This document shows positions 6,313 to 14,124 of a stretch of DNA of 14,124 nucleotides, one piece after another (positions within the stretch are counted from its first letter, which is position 1; each line of letters starts with the position of its first letter). A program made the translations under genes and the position numbers. The notes beneath the pieces are model-generated. The model ran no database searches and was not told the origin of the DNA. It was given only the letters and a program-made list of their open reading frames with translations. This DNA comes from an uncultured Spartobacteria bacterium. GTDB lineage: Bacteria; Verrucomicrobiota; Verrucomicrobiia; Chthoniobacterales; UBA6821. The stretch lies in contig CAIKYN010000008.1 of the NCBI GenBank assembly GCA_903831635.1, forward strand, positions 1-14,124, written 5' to 3'.

Positions 6313-7065
6313 TTAGTTTCTGGAAAGTGACTGATGAAAAAGTGCGTTGCTGTATCTGCAGCGTCCATTGATCTCATGGCTGGTTTCGTAAAAGCCAGCT
6401 AGTTTCATTCCGCGTGATCTAAGGAATTCATAGACGGATTCAAAAGGGGTATGAGTTGTGTCATCGAGAAAGCCGCATTCGATGATGATTGTCCCGACCC
6501 TTTTGCTATCAAGCATGTCAGAAAAACCCTCGAGGACAGAAATGTCGTGCCCCTCTGTATCCGTTTTTAGAATATCAATAAAATCGATCTTCTCTTGCCT
6601 GCATAATTCATCGCCTCGGAGAAGGCTAATGACTTCTGACGATGCGCAGCCGCTTTTTTCCAAGAGGGATTGTTTAAAAGGCTCCAGTGAATTTAATTCG
6701 GACTCGTAGAACTGATCCCTAAACACTTTGAGTTTCCCTGAAGTATTAGAGAGTGCCTTCTGAAAACATTTCACATTGGGAAGACCTTTGGTTGAAGAGG
6801 AGAGTTTTAGGAAGTTTTCTTCAAAAGGTTCAAAGGAGTAAATCAAGGCCGTGGGAAAGGAACGGTGATAAGCTAGGGTGCTCTGACCAATATTTGCACC
6901 AATATCAAAAATTACCTTAATCGGGCAGTCTTTGTTCCGAGGATCAATGATTCTTTGGTCGGTAATTTCTATAAAATCCTCTTTTCTTAGGTGACTGCCC
7001 GATTTGATCAGCCAGAGGCCTAATCGTGCAGCTTTCCTTCGCAGAAACCTTTTTATGACTTTCAT
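6313..7065 (-). CDS. FkbM-family SAM-dependent methyltransferase, AT-rich
   Basis: This is a 250-residue Methyltransf_21 (FkbM) protein with a Rossmann-type methyltransferase domain. It shows VIFDIGANIGQST (51-63) as the SAM-binding loop, YSFEPFEENF (76-85), and DILKTDTEGHDISVLEGF (164-181), the typical FkbM motif. The N-terminal 20 residues are strongly basic and amphipathic. FkbM enzymes usually O-methylate sugars or secondary metabolites and are common in polysaccharide clusters; the substrate here is unknown. It lies 21 bases downstream of chaA on the same strand and could be the last gene of that unit. Its composition differs strikingly: three 60-base lines I counted (6541, 6721, 6901) average about 38% G+C, while a line in mrp gives about 62%. 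That suggests recent acquisition. No Shine-Dalgarno site is seen. Confidence 0.87.
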   Translation of the reverse strand: MKVIKRFLRRKAARLGLWLIKSGSHLRKEDFIEITDQRIIDPRNKDCPIKVIFDIGANIGQSTLAYHRSFPTALIYSFEPFEENFLKLSSSTKGLPNVKCFQKALSNTSGKLKVFRDQFYESELNSLEPFKQSLLEKSGCASSEVISLLRGDELCRQEKIDFIDILKTDTEGHDISVLEGFSDMLDSKRVGTIIIECGFLDDTTHTPFESVYEFLRSRGMKLAGFYETSHEINGRCRYSNALFHQSLSRN

Positions 7066-7086
7066 GATTGAGTATTGAATAGGAAT

Positions 7087-8202
7087 TCAGTCAAACATCA
7101 GGACGATGTAGGCAATAAAGAGAAGAAGATGCACGAATCCTTGGAGAATATTCGTTTGCCCCTGGCCGAAGGTGATGATGCAGCTTCCCAGCGTGACCGC
7201 TAGAAGGGTCATGTATGAGGGAGAGAGTCCCAGAAGAAGGGGTTTTCCGTAGATCAGGCTGATCGCGAGGGCAGCGGGGACCGTGAGGCTGATCGTTGCA
7301 AGAACGGATCCGAGAAGGACATTCACCGAGCGCTGCATTTGGTTGCGTGAGGCCGACTGGATTGCAGCCAGTCCTTCAGGTGCCAGGATCAGAACCGCAA
7401 CAACGAGCCCGACAATCTCCAGGGGAAGTCCTCCCTGATGGACCCTGTAGTCAAGCAGATGGGCCATCTGCTTGGAGAGAAGGACGATCGGGATGAGGTG
7501 AAGGATCAACAAGAGGGATTCTGCACCAATCGATCCACGATGTTTATCGGGCCCGGAATCCGAAGGACTCCATCCCGCTTCGTTGAAGAACTCCCTGTGC
7601 CTGCTTGTCTGAACGGCAAGAAAGACTCCGTAAATGATCAGCGAGAGAAGCATCAGGCAGACGGCATGAAGTGGGGAGAACATCCCGTCACCACCCGTCT
7701 TGGTGAAGTTGGGAAGAACGAGACAGAGCAAGGAGAGTGGGAGAATCAGACCTAGGAACGAATTTACCCCTTTGAGGTTGAAATTCTGCTCCCCGAATTT
7801 CAGCCCTCCGATCAGAAGAGCAAGTCCAAGCAGCCCACCCAAGACGACCATTACCACGGAGAACATGGTGTCGCGAGCCAGTGCGGGGTTATCACCATTG
7901 AGCATGAGGGCCGAGATCATCATCACCTCGATGCTGGTGACGGCGAGTGTCAGGATCAGGGTTCCAAGTGGCTCCTTCAATTTCTCAGCCAGATGATCCG
8001 CGTGCCGCACCACGGCGAAGGAGGAGGAGAGCATCGCAGCGAAGAGCCAAAGAAAGAGAATCCACCCAAATCCCAAGCCAGGATTGGTTCCAAGCCATGC
8101 CTTCCCAAACGTCAGGAAGGCAACCATAGTCGCGTAACTCGTGAAGAGGACCCACTCCTTACGCACAAAACGAAATGGAGAAGACGGGCGTTGAGAGCTC
8201 AT
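7087..8202 (-). CDS. chaA: ChaA-type calcium/sodium/potassium:proton antiporter
   Basis: This 371-residue inner-membrane protein of the CaCA superfamily is close in length and motifs to E. coli ChaA (366 residues), which exports Ca2+, Na+ or K+ in exchange for protons. The first alpha repeat is visible as EPLGTLILTLAVTSIEVMM (77-95, with Glu77 and Glu92). The second is EIVGLVVAVLILAPEG (262-277, with Glu262 and Glu276), followed by NVLLGSVLATISLTVPAAL. VVRHADHLAEKLKEP and ALARDTMFSVVMV are strongly ChaA-like. About 11 hydrophobic segments are present, with a hydrophilic loop at about 200-226. The ATG at 8202 overlaps the stop of the upstream DUF421 gene as ATGA, so the two are translationally coupled. 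No independent ribosome site is seen. Confidence 0.92.
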   Translation of the reverse strand: MSSQRPSSPFRFVRKEWVLFTSYATMVAFLTFGKAWLGTNPGLGFGWILFLWLFAAMLSSSFAVVRHADHLAEKLKEPLGTLILTLAVTSIEVMMISALMLNGDNPALARDTMFSVVMVVLGGLLGLALLIGGLKFGEQNFNLKGVNSFLGLILPLSLLCLVLPNFTKTGGDGMFSPLHAVCLMLLSLIIYGVFLAVQTSRHREFFNEAGWSPSDSGPDKHRGSIGAESLLLILHLIPIVLLSKQMAHLLDYRVHQGGLPLEIVGLVVAVLILAPEGLAAIQSASRNQMQRSVNVLLGSVLATISLTVPAALAISLIYGKPLLLGLSPSYMTLLAVTLGSCIITFGQGQTNILQGFVHLLLFIAYIVLMFD

Positions 8203-8675
8203 GAACGTGATTGATGGTAGGGGATCACACTGATGGAGCCGTTGTTTTCAAGAATGGCGGCTCGAACATCACCAACGTCCGAAAATCCCTCCGAGCGAAG
8301 TGCGGACATCAGCTCTTCTCGTGTTAGTTGGGCGTCGTTGAGTGCTCTCTCATAAATCTTCCCGTTATGGAGGAGAACCTGAGGGGCTCCCTCGATGAGA
8401 CGCTCCGCCGCCTTACTCCGGTAAGTGATGTAGCCGGTGATCCAGTTTGCTACAACCAGAGTGATCGACAGGATGAGTCCGGCGACGACCGAGTTGTCCC
8501 CCCCGTTCATGGAGTTCTGCACCGCATTACTCAACACCAGCAGGAGAACCAGATCAAAGGGACTCATCTGCCCGATCTGCCTTTTTCCTGTCAGACGCAG
8601 TATCAGAATCAGGAATAAGTAGACGATTAAGCCTCGAAGGACGAATTCCCACCAAGGGAGCGAAAGATGCCACAT
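8199..8675 (-). CDS. DUF421 (YetF-like) membrane protein
   Basis: This 158-residue protein has three N-terminal membrane segments (about 9-25, 41-56 and 62-82) and a soluble C-terminal domain. The family hallmark LRLTGKRQIGQMSPFDLVLLLVLSNA is split here as LILRLTGKRQIGQ and MSPFDLVLLLVLSNAVQNSM. The C-terminal DUF421 domain shows APQVLLHNGKIYERALNDA, followed by LTREELMSALRSEGFSDVGDVRAAILENNGSISVI given here as key parts LTREEL, LRSEGF and VRAAILENNG. The molecular function of the family is unsettled. ATG 8675 is preceded directly by AAAGG with no spacer, an unusual geometry. It leads the minus-strand unit DUF421-chaA-(FkbM), and the coupling to an antiporter hints at a role in membrane or ion homeostasis, which is inference only. 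Confidence 0.9.
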   Translation of the reverse strand: MWHLSLPWWEFVLRGLIVYLFLILILRLTGKRQIGQMSPFDLVLLLVLSNAVQNSMNGGDNSVVAGLILSITLVVANWITGYITYRSKAAERLIEGAPQVLLHNGKIYERALNDAQLTREELMSALRSEGFSDVGDVRAAILENNGSISVIPYHQSRS

Positions 8676-8723
8676 CCTTTCGGATTAACGGATGCGTGAA
8701 CGGGAAGCAATCCCAACGACTTT

Positions 8724-8776
8724 TTAGCTGCTTCGCCACGTTAGGGGATATTTCTTAGCTTCTCGAAAAGACGTTA
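8724..8776 (+). repeat. Two imperfect direct repeats in the divergent gap before the lyase operon
   Basis: TTAGCT occurs at 8724-8729 and at 8755-8760, exactly 31 bases apart, and each is followed by CGTTA (8739-8743 and 8772-8776) after 9 and 11 bases. Both copies continue into a G-run. They sit in the 125-base gap (8676-8800) between the DUF421 gene and the secreted lyase gene. They could be a duplicated regulator site or part of the promoters, but no matching regulator gene is in the window and the match may be partly chance. Confidence 0.35.
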
Positions 8777-8800
8777 TGGGGGTAGTCGTTTACATTTCCC

Positions 8801-11374
8801 ATGAATGAAAAACTCCCCCAGCGGTTTTCTGCCTTAATTACCTTAATCGTTCTTGTAGGTCTTTATTGTTCCAAGGCGATTGCTGCCGATTCCTCAAACA
8901 ACACCGTGCCTGCCCACCTGCCCGGTGAACTCTCTGCGGATGATGTGCTCAATGGTGTCTATCCCTACCCCCCTTCCCCCAAATCTCCGGTAGGGGAGCG
9001 TGCCGAGGGATTCGAGGCTTCCAAGCTGGGAAAAGTTCCGGCTCCTGGAATCCATCCCCGCATCCTCACCAGTCCCGACGAGCGGGCGGATCTGGAGAGT
9101 CGGCTTAAAAACACCGACATGGGGCGCACGCTCTATGCAAACCTGCAACAACGACTCAAGGCCGCCCTCCATGATCCCAAGAATTGGACTGGAGATTTCT
9201 ACAATGCATTGAGTTCGGGGAATCTGGCGCAGGCCCAAGCCCTGAGCAAGCAGCACGACGGGCTTCCCCCGGGAGTGGGTCATTATCAACCGTTCCTCGA
9301 TGTTGTTGTCTGGGAGTCCTTTGACGCTTGGTTGAATCAGGATCAGGAGCGTGGGAAAAAGGCCGCCACAGCCATCACCACCTATGTGGAGTTGATCAAA
9401 CCACTCGTCGAAGAGACCTTCAAGGCACCCCTCAATGACGACGTCTTCAGGGCCAAGCTCACGGGCTCCGCGACGGGAACAACGGGATCGAGTCAGGGGT
9501 TGCGCGATGCCATGGCCTATAATGATCTCGGTTACGCCTATGATTTTGCGCACCAGTTCATGAATGAGAAGCAGCGTGACACGGTTCGGTCGCTCATCGC
9601 CGAGGTCACCGGAGGGAGACTTTGGATGGGTGCCCGCCTTCCGCATCACTTCCGCAACTGGAACTGGTGTGCCTTGGGGTTACAGCAACCCCTCCTTGCT
9701 CTCTCCATTGAGGGTGAGAAAGGGTTCGATCCCCGCGTCTACAAGATGGGAGTCGACATCGCGCGGGATTACCTGACCTACGGAATCACCCCGAAGGGAT
9801 GCTCCACCGAGGCGGTGGGATACACGCAGTTCGGTCTCGTCTGGGCGAATCCCTTCTTTGTCGCCGCAAGCCGCCGGGGTGACAACCTGCTGACCCAAGA
9901 TCACCACCGTTCAATGCCCGACTGGTACCTGGCAGCGATGGAGCCGAACGGTACGGAATGGACCAGCCATGGGGATGGTGGCGTTACTGGGCCCTCGTTA
10001 TCTTCGCTGCTGATGTGGAAGACCTTTTATCCCAACGATCCAACCATTGATTTTCTGCTTGGGAAAGTGCGCCTTGCAGGAGGCCAGGATGCGGCCAAGG
10101 ACAAGCTTCACATGATCGAGCCGCTTCTTTGGGCAACTGATCCCTCTGCCACAAATGATGCCGCCTCGCTCCAAGCACCTCTGACCTATTTTGATCCGAC
10201 GCGCAGCAGCCTCTTCTCCCGATCGTCGTGGGATACGAATGCGCTCTTCGTCACCTTTGAATGCCGCACTGATTCCGTGGGATCGAGCCACGAGCATGCC
10301 GATCGAGGAGGCTTTACTCTCTCTGCCATGGGTCGTCGATGGGCGAAGGAGAATTTCCGCTCTCCCGAGACGCGTCACCACAACGGGATCCTGATCGACG
10401 GGAGGGGGCAGGGGTTCTGGGGCGGCCCCGGAAAGTGGCTGGGTCTTGCAGATTCCAAGGATTTTCTGATCGCCTCCTGTGACGCCAAGGACGCCTACGA
10501 CTGGTGGTGGCCCAAGGAGGCAACCACTGGTGATGCCGAGATGCAGATCCGTTACAAATACCCGCGCTGGGACTCCTACAGGCAGAGCTGGGAAGACTTC
10601 CGGAAGCTTTATGGGGATGGACCATTTGAGAAGGATCCGCGTCCCTCTGTGGTTGCCCACTGGAAAGGCTTTGAGGATAAGGCAGGTGGACCCCGCATGT
10701 GGGATGAGGATGGTTGGCCGGTGAGGCTGCCATTCAATCCCGTCAAGAAGGCGTTCCGCACTCTTGCCATGGCCCGTGGTGATCATCCCTACTCGCTCAT
10801 CATTGACGACATCCAGAAAGACTCCGGCAAGACTCCTGCCGAACACCTCTACGAGTGGATGATGCAGACGGGAGAGAATACCGATGTGGTCTCCATCAAG
10901 GACAACGACATCATTCTCTGCGATGCCTCGGTGAGCCGTGACGAGAATGGTCAACCCAAGCCCAAAAAAGGTGACAGGCTTCTCCTCGTGAGGGTTCTCA
11001 ATGCCAACATACCTGCGAAGGCCAAGGATTACACAACCAAGCCATCCTTCCGTCTCGAGACCTTCGAGAGGAAAGACACCATCACGCCCGATGCCAAAGG
11101 TGCACTTGCCGGATCCCGCAGCTTCGGACTCGATAAGCGTCTTGTGATTGCAAGCCGTGCAGTCACCCCCGACTTCAAGATTCTTCTTTATCCGATGCGC
11201 CAGGGGGATGCTCTTCCCGAGACAACATGGAATAACAACGGGGATGCTATCACGCTTAAGGCTGGGAAGGAAACCGATGTTATCGGGCTGAAGCCCGGAA
11301 TAGATGGTCGTTCGATAGTCTCTATGTCACGCAATGGCGGCGAAGCCTTGGAATTGAAAACAGTGGGAAAATAA
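8801..11374 (+). CDS. Secreted heparinase II/III-like protein, putative polysaccharide lyase
   Basis: An 857-residue exported protein. Residues 1-28 form a signal peptide (basic start, hydrophobic 11-28, likely cut after AIA). An alpha-helical N-terminal domain follows (PRILTSPDERADLESRL at 87-102; NWNWCALGLQQPLLAL at 286-301; STEAVGYTQFGLVW at 335-348). Next comes a beta-rich heparinase II/III domain with SSHEHADRGGFTLSAMGRRW (495-514) and TRHHNGILIDGRGQGFWGG. By analogy with Pedobacter heparinase II, Tyr341 and one of His497/His499 are candidate catalytic residues. Lyases of this fold cut uronic-acid-containing glycans by beta-elimination, but the exact polysaccharide lyase family and substrate cannot be told from motifs alone. 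ATG 8801 has no Shine-Dalgarno site. The GH95 fucosidase gene follows 22 bases later, and a secreted esterase after that, so this opens a glycan-degradation operon. Confidence 0.82.
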   Translation: MNEKLPQRFSALITLIVLVGLYCSKAIAADSSNNTVPAHLPGELSADDVLNGVYPYPPSPKSPVGERAEGFEASKLGKVPAPGIHPRILTSPDERADLESRLKNTDMGRTLYANLQQRLKAALHDPKNWTGDFYNALSSGNLAQAQALSKQHDGLPPGVGHYQPFLDVVVWESFDAWLNQDQERGKKAATAITTYVELIKPLVEETFKAPLNDDVFRAKLTGSATGTTGSSQGLRDAMAYNDLGYAYDFAHQFMNEKQRDTVRSLIAEVTGGRLWMGARLPHHFRNWNWCALGLQQPLLALSIEGEKGFDPRVYKMGVDIARDYLTYGITPKGCSTEAVGYTQFGLVWANPFFVAASRRGDNLLTQDHHRSMPDWYLAAMEPNGTEWTSHGDGGVTGPSLSSLLMWKTFYPNDPTIDFLLGKVRLAGGQDAAKDKLHMIEPLLWATDPSATNDAASLQAPLTYFDPTRSSLFSRSSWDTNALFVTFECRTDSVGSSHEHADRGGFTLSAMGRRWAKENFRSPETRHHNGILIDGRGQGFWGGPGKWLGLADSKDFLIASCDAKDAYDWWWPKEATTGDAEMQIRYKYPRWDSYRQSWEDFRKLYGDGPFEKDPRPSVVAHWKGFEDKAGGPRMWDEDGWPVRLPFNPVKKAFRTLAMARGDHPYSLIIDDIQKDSGKTPAEHLYEWMMQTGENTDVVSIKDNDIILCDASVSRDENGQPKPKKGDRLLLVRVLNANIPAKAKDYTTKPSFRLETFERKDTITPDAKGALAGSRSFGLDKRLVIASRAVTPDFKILLYPMRQGDALPETTWNNNGDAITLKAGKETDVIGLKPGIDGRSIVSMSRNGGEALELKTVGK

Positions 11375-11388
11375 TTTCAACCTGATTC

Positions 11389-11394
11389 AAAAGG
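11389..11394 (+). promoter_or_regulatory. Ribosome binding site of the GH95 gene
   Basis: AAAAGG lies two bases before ATG 11397 and overlaps the alternative GTG at 11394. This favours ATG 11397 as the start, although the spacing is short. Confidence 0.45.
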
Positions 11395-11396
11395 TG

Positions 11397-13772
11397 ATGA
11401 ACCTGCGTCTCGTAATTTGCGGGGCAGTCGTGTTGCTCCTGCTTGCTGCTCCCCAACTGCGCTCGGAGAGTTCCCCGTTGGTAGCGCCAGGTCCACTGAC
11501 TCTTTGGTATGAGAAGCCGGCTGGTTTTCATTCCGAGGGATGGCGGACGATTAAATGGAACACCTACATCAATGATGCACTTCCGATCGGGGAGGGGAGT
11601 CTCGGCGCCTTGATCACCGGTGAAGTTCCGAGGGAACTGCTTCGTCTCAATGAGCTGAGTCTTTGGTCCGGCGCCGTCAGGTGTATCAATGGTGATGACC
11701 CGGATGGTTATGGCAACTACCTCTCTCTTGCCGATCTCACGATCACGATCGGCTCGACAAATGCGCCGACTAATTATCGCAGGCAACTCGATCTAGCGAC
11801 GGCGCGTTCATCGGTCACCTACACGCAGGACGGCATCACCTACCATAGGGAATATACGGCGAGTCATCCCGCAGGTGTGATTGCGGCACGGTTTTTTGCT
11901 GATCGAGGCGGGGCCCTCACGGGGAGTATTCGGCTTTGGGACGGAATGCAGGCTGTTGCGCCGCCAGTCAGTCCGCTAGCAATCAACAACACGGGCACGA
12001 GTTCTCTTGCAACTATTCGCCATGGGGAAGTGACTGTTACGGAACAGAGGCTGACCCTCCGCGGCAAAGTTCATAATGGAATGCAGTATGAAGTGCAGGT
12101 TGCCGTCGATGCCAAGGGAGGCAAGGTGAGTGTCCGCAATGGTGTTCTTGAGTTCAATGGGTGCGATGAGCTTGTTCTCTTCGTTGCCGGAGGCACGGAT
12201 TACACGTTTGATTACAAAAAGGGTTTCCGCGGTCTCGATCCTCATACCGCAGTTTGTGAACGCGTCGCCGCGGCTGAAAAGACAGGATATAAAGGGGTGA
12301 TTGCCGGACAGCTGTCTGATTATCAAGGATACTTTGAGCGCGTGAAAATGGATCTTGGAGTTTCTTCGCCCCAACAGAAGGCCATGCCCACCGATACGCG
12401 TCGTTTGGCTGCTGCCAAGCTCACCGATCCGGAACTGGAGGCGCTGCTTTTCCAATACGGACGCTACCTTATGATCTCCTGTTCACGTCCGGGCGGCTTA
12501 CCTGCAAACCTCCAGGGGCTATGGAATGACTCGGATACTCCTCCATGGCACTGCGACTACCATGACAACATCAATATCCAGATGAACTACTGGCCGGTCG
12601 AGGTGGCCAATCTCTCCGAGTGTCACCTTCCCCTTTTCGATTTGGTTCAAAGTCAGATTCCTTGCTGGCGTGAGGTGACCGTGAAAGACCGGGGTGTAGC
12701 CACTCCTGATGGGAAGCTTTCTACCCGCGGATGGGCTGTCAAGACGGGTCATAACACACAGGGAGGCATGACCTTCAAGTGGGATAAGACAGCCAATGCC
12801 TGGTACGCCCTTCATTTCTGGGAGCATTATGCATTCGGTGGGGACAAGCAGTACCTGCGCGAAACCGCTTATCCCGTTATGAAGGAAGTCTGCGAATTCT
12901 GGCAGGACCACCTCAAGTCATTGCCTGATGGGAGACTGGTGGTTCCTGACGGATGGTCTCCTGAGCACGGTCCCACTGAGGATGGTGTTAATTACAATCA
13001 GGAGATTGTTTGGGATCTGTTCAACAATACTGTGCAAGCTGCCGATGCACTCGGAGTCGACAAGGATTTCCGAGATAAGCTTGCCTCCCAGCGTGATAAG
13101 CTAGCTGTTCCTGGAGTGGGTACCTGGGGACAGTTATTGGAGTGGATGAATGAAAAAGATTTCAGCCCTAACCCGAAGGATCCGCTTCTCGATACCCCGA
13201 AGGATCATCACCGGCATACTTCACACCTCTTTGCCCTCTATCCGGGTCGTCAGATAAATTTTGCTCTCACACCAAAGCTTGCGGAAGCGGCACGGGTTTC
13301 TCTCCAAGCCCGGGGTGATGTTGGGGACGTCAGGGAGTGGTCATTTGCCTGGCGCTGTGCGCTCTACGCACGGCTCCATGATGGGAATGCCGCCGAGGGG
13401 CAGATCCGTCACTTTTTCGGAGCCACCTGCCTCAATCTCTTCGGAAACCATCCTCCGATGCAAATGGACGGAAATTTCGGCATTACTGCGGCGATTGCAG
13501 AGATGCTCCTACAGAGTCACGAGGATGGAATCAATCTTCTGCCTGCTCTTCCAAAGGTCTGGCCTACTGGGTCCGTTCAGGGGTTGAGGGCGCGGGGAGG
13601 ATTTGACGTAGCCATTAAGTGGAGCGGAGGAGCCTTACTTGAGGCCGTGATCTCCTCCCGGTGCGGCGGTAAAAGCAGTGTCTCTTGGAATGGAGGAAAA
13701 ATTTCCATAGAGTTAAAACCCGGCGAAAGCCGAGCGCTGAAGCCGGCTGATTTTACAACTTCACTTCACTAA
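11397..13772 (+). CDS. Secreted GH95 alpha-L-fucosidase
   Basis: GH95 enzymes hydrolyse terminal alpha-L-fucose (mostly alpha-1,2 linked) or L-galactose with inversion. From ATG 11397 the product is 791 residues, usual for the family. It has a signal peptide (hydrophobic residues 5-19, cut near 23), then the N-terminal beta domain with NDALPIGEGSLGALITG and LLRLNELSLWSG. The (alpha/alpha)6 barrel shows ANLQGLWN, then NINIQMNYWPVEVANL with Asn391 and Asn393, matching the two active-site Asn of Bifidobacterium AfcA. WSPEHGP with Glu523 is a candidate general acid. MQMDGNFGITAAIAEMLLQS with Asp691 matches the Asp that activates the base Asn. HHRHTSHLFALYPG is also typical. All key residues appear intact. 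Linkage preference cannot be read from sequence. It lies between the lyase and the esterase genes. Confidence 0.94.
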   Translation: MNLRLVICGAVVLLLLAAPQLRSESSPLVAPGPLTLWYEKPAGFHSEGWRTIKWNTYINDALPIGEGSLGALITGEVPRELLRLNELSLWSGAVRCINGDDPDGYGNYLSLADLTITIGSTNAPTNYRRQLDLATARSSVTYTQDGITYHREYTASHPAGVIAARFFADRGGALTGSIRLWDGMQAVAPPVSPLAINNTGTSSLATIRHGEVTVTEQRLTLRGKVHNGMQYEVQVAVDAKGGKVSVRNGVLEFNGCDELVLFVAGGTDYTFDYKKGFRGLDPHTAVCERVAAAEKTGYKGVIAGQLSDYQGYFERVKMDLGVSSPQQKAMPTDTRRLAAAKLTDPELEALLFQYGRYLMISCSRPGGLPANLQGLWNDSDTPPWHCDYHDNINIQMNYWPVEVANLSECHLPLFDLVQSQIPCWREVTVKDRGVATPDGKLSTRGWAVKTGHNTQGGMTFKWDKTANAWYALHFWEHYAFGGDKQYLRETAYPVMKEVCEFWQDHLKSLPDGRLVVPDGWSPEHGPTEDGVNYNQEIVWDLFNNTVQAADALGVDKDFRDKLASQRDKLAVPGVGTWGQLLEWMNEKDFSPNPKDPLLDTPKDHHRHTSHLFALYPGRQINFALTPKLAEAARVSLQARGDVGDVREWSFAWRCALYARLHDGNAAEGQIRHFFGATCLNLFGNHPPMQMDGNFGITAAIAEMLLQSHEDGINLLPALPKVWPTGSVQGLRARGGFDVAIKWSGGALLEAVISSRCGGKSSVSWNGGKISIELKPGESRALKPADFTTSLH

Positions 13773-13802
13773 GTTTTATATCTTCCTCTCACGACAACCT
13801 TC

Positions 13803-14124
13803 ATGAAAAAACAACTCCTACTCGCCGTCCTGCTACTTCTTCCCGTCTCCGCCCATGCAGTCACCATGACAGAGTTGCTCGATACGAACGGAATTCCAGC
13901 TCCCGTCGTTTACGGAACCAATGAACCAATGATCCAGATCATCGTTCCCTTCCTGCCCAAGGATTTGAAGCCGGGGGAGAAGAGACCCTCTCTGGTGCTC
14001 ATTCACGGCGGTGGATGGAAGGGAGGGGATCCAACGATCTTTTTCCCCACTGCAAAATATTTTGCCGCCCGCGGCATACCCTCCTTCAGTATCGGTTATC
14101 GGTTGGCCAAGCAGGAAACGAATG
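13803..14124 (+). CDS. Secreted alpha/beta-hydrolase esterase (BD-FAE-like), cut by the window edge
   Basis: The first 107 codons of a gene that runs off the right edge. Residues 1-19 form a clear signal peptide (MKKQLLLAVL, hydrophobic core, cut after AHA). The mature part leads into PSLVLIHGGGWKGGDP with the oxyanion-hole motif HGGGW at 68-72, then YFAARGIPSFSIGYRL, the start of an alpha/beta-hydrolase fold as in BD-FAE-type carbohydrate esterases. The nucleophile and His lie beyond the window. No Shine-Dalgarno site precedes ATG 13803. It follows the GH95 stop by 30 bases with no terminator and so is probably the third gene of the operon. Removal of acetyl or feruloyl groups from the glycan is an inference from position and fold. 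Confidence 0.8.
   Translation, partial: MKKQLLLAVLLLLPVSAHAVTMTELLDTNGIPAPVVYGTNEPMIQIIVPFLPKDLKPGEKRPSLVLIHGGGWKGGDPTIFFPTAKYFAARGIPSFSIGYRLAKQETN

Noticed and set aside
8715..8790. Inverted repeat AACGACT (8715-8721) / AGTCGTT (8784-8790)
   Set aside because: Seven bases with a 62-base gap is close to chance expectation in a 125-base region.
9998..10954. Open frame of 318 residues on the minus strand, and another of 251 residues at 8894-9649
   Set aside because: Both are antisense shadows inside the well-supported lyase gene, produced by high G+C codon bias.

Overview
The window is a dense stretch of a bacterial chromosome with mixed strands, short gaps and several ATGA, GTGA or TAATG gene junctions. 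No rRNA, tRNA, CRISPR array, transposase or phage gene was seen, and no stretch over 300 bases lacks a gene or gene remnant. The best guess for the source is a Verrucomicrobiota or related PVC-group member. This is inferred from the mixture of a HemQ-type (coproporphyrin-route) heme gene, a DciA-type helicase loader, non-mevalonate isoprenoid synthesis and a secreted lyase/GH95 fucosidase/esterase cluster. No marker in the window proves it.

Layout: (1) 1-701, minus strand: a small hypothetical protein and, overlapping it, a nucleotidyltransferase-fold gene broken by two frameshifts, lying directly downstream of pyrF. (2) 741-2343: pyrF (minus) and ispE (plus) diverge from a gap of only 28 bases, and both start with GTG. 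(3) 2426-4092, minus: hemQ followed by larE, joined by a GTGA overlap. LarE has exactly three cysteines, in the pattern of iron-sulfur LarE proteins. (4) 4220-6300, plus: Mrp/ApbC-type P-loop ATPase, a small [4Fe-4S] ferredoxin, DciA (DUF721) and folB. (5) 6313-8675, minus: a DUF421 membrane protein and a ChaA-type cation/proton antiporter (ATGA overlap), followed by an AT-rich FkbM-family methyltransferase that looks imported. (6) 8801 to the right edge, plus: three secreted proteins, a heparinase II/III-like putative polysaccharide lyase, a GH95 alpha-L-fucosidase and the start of an alpha/beta-hydrolase esterase.

How they fit together: regions 2 to 4 are mostly housekeeping (pyrimidine, isoprenoid, heme and folate synthesis, helicase loading, Fe-S handling), with a visible iron-sulfur/sulfur theme (Mrp, ferredoxin, three-Cys LarE). 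Region 6 is a small polysaccharide-degradation operon that probably attacks a fucose-containing, uronic-acid-containing, possibly acylated glycan. I did not find a clear new defence or mobile system. The nearest candidate is the broken nucleotidyltransferase plus small partner at the left edge, which looks like a decayed toxin-antitoxin-like pair.
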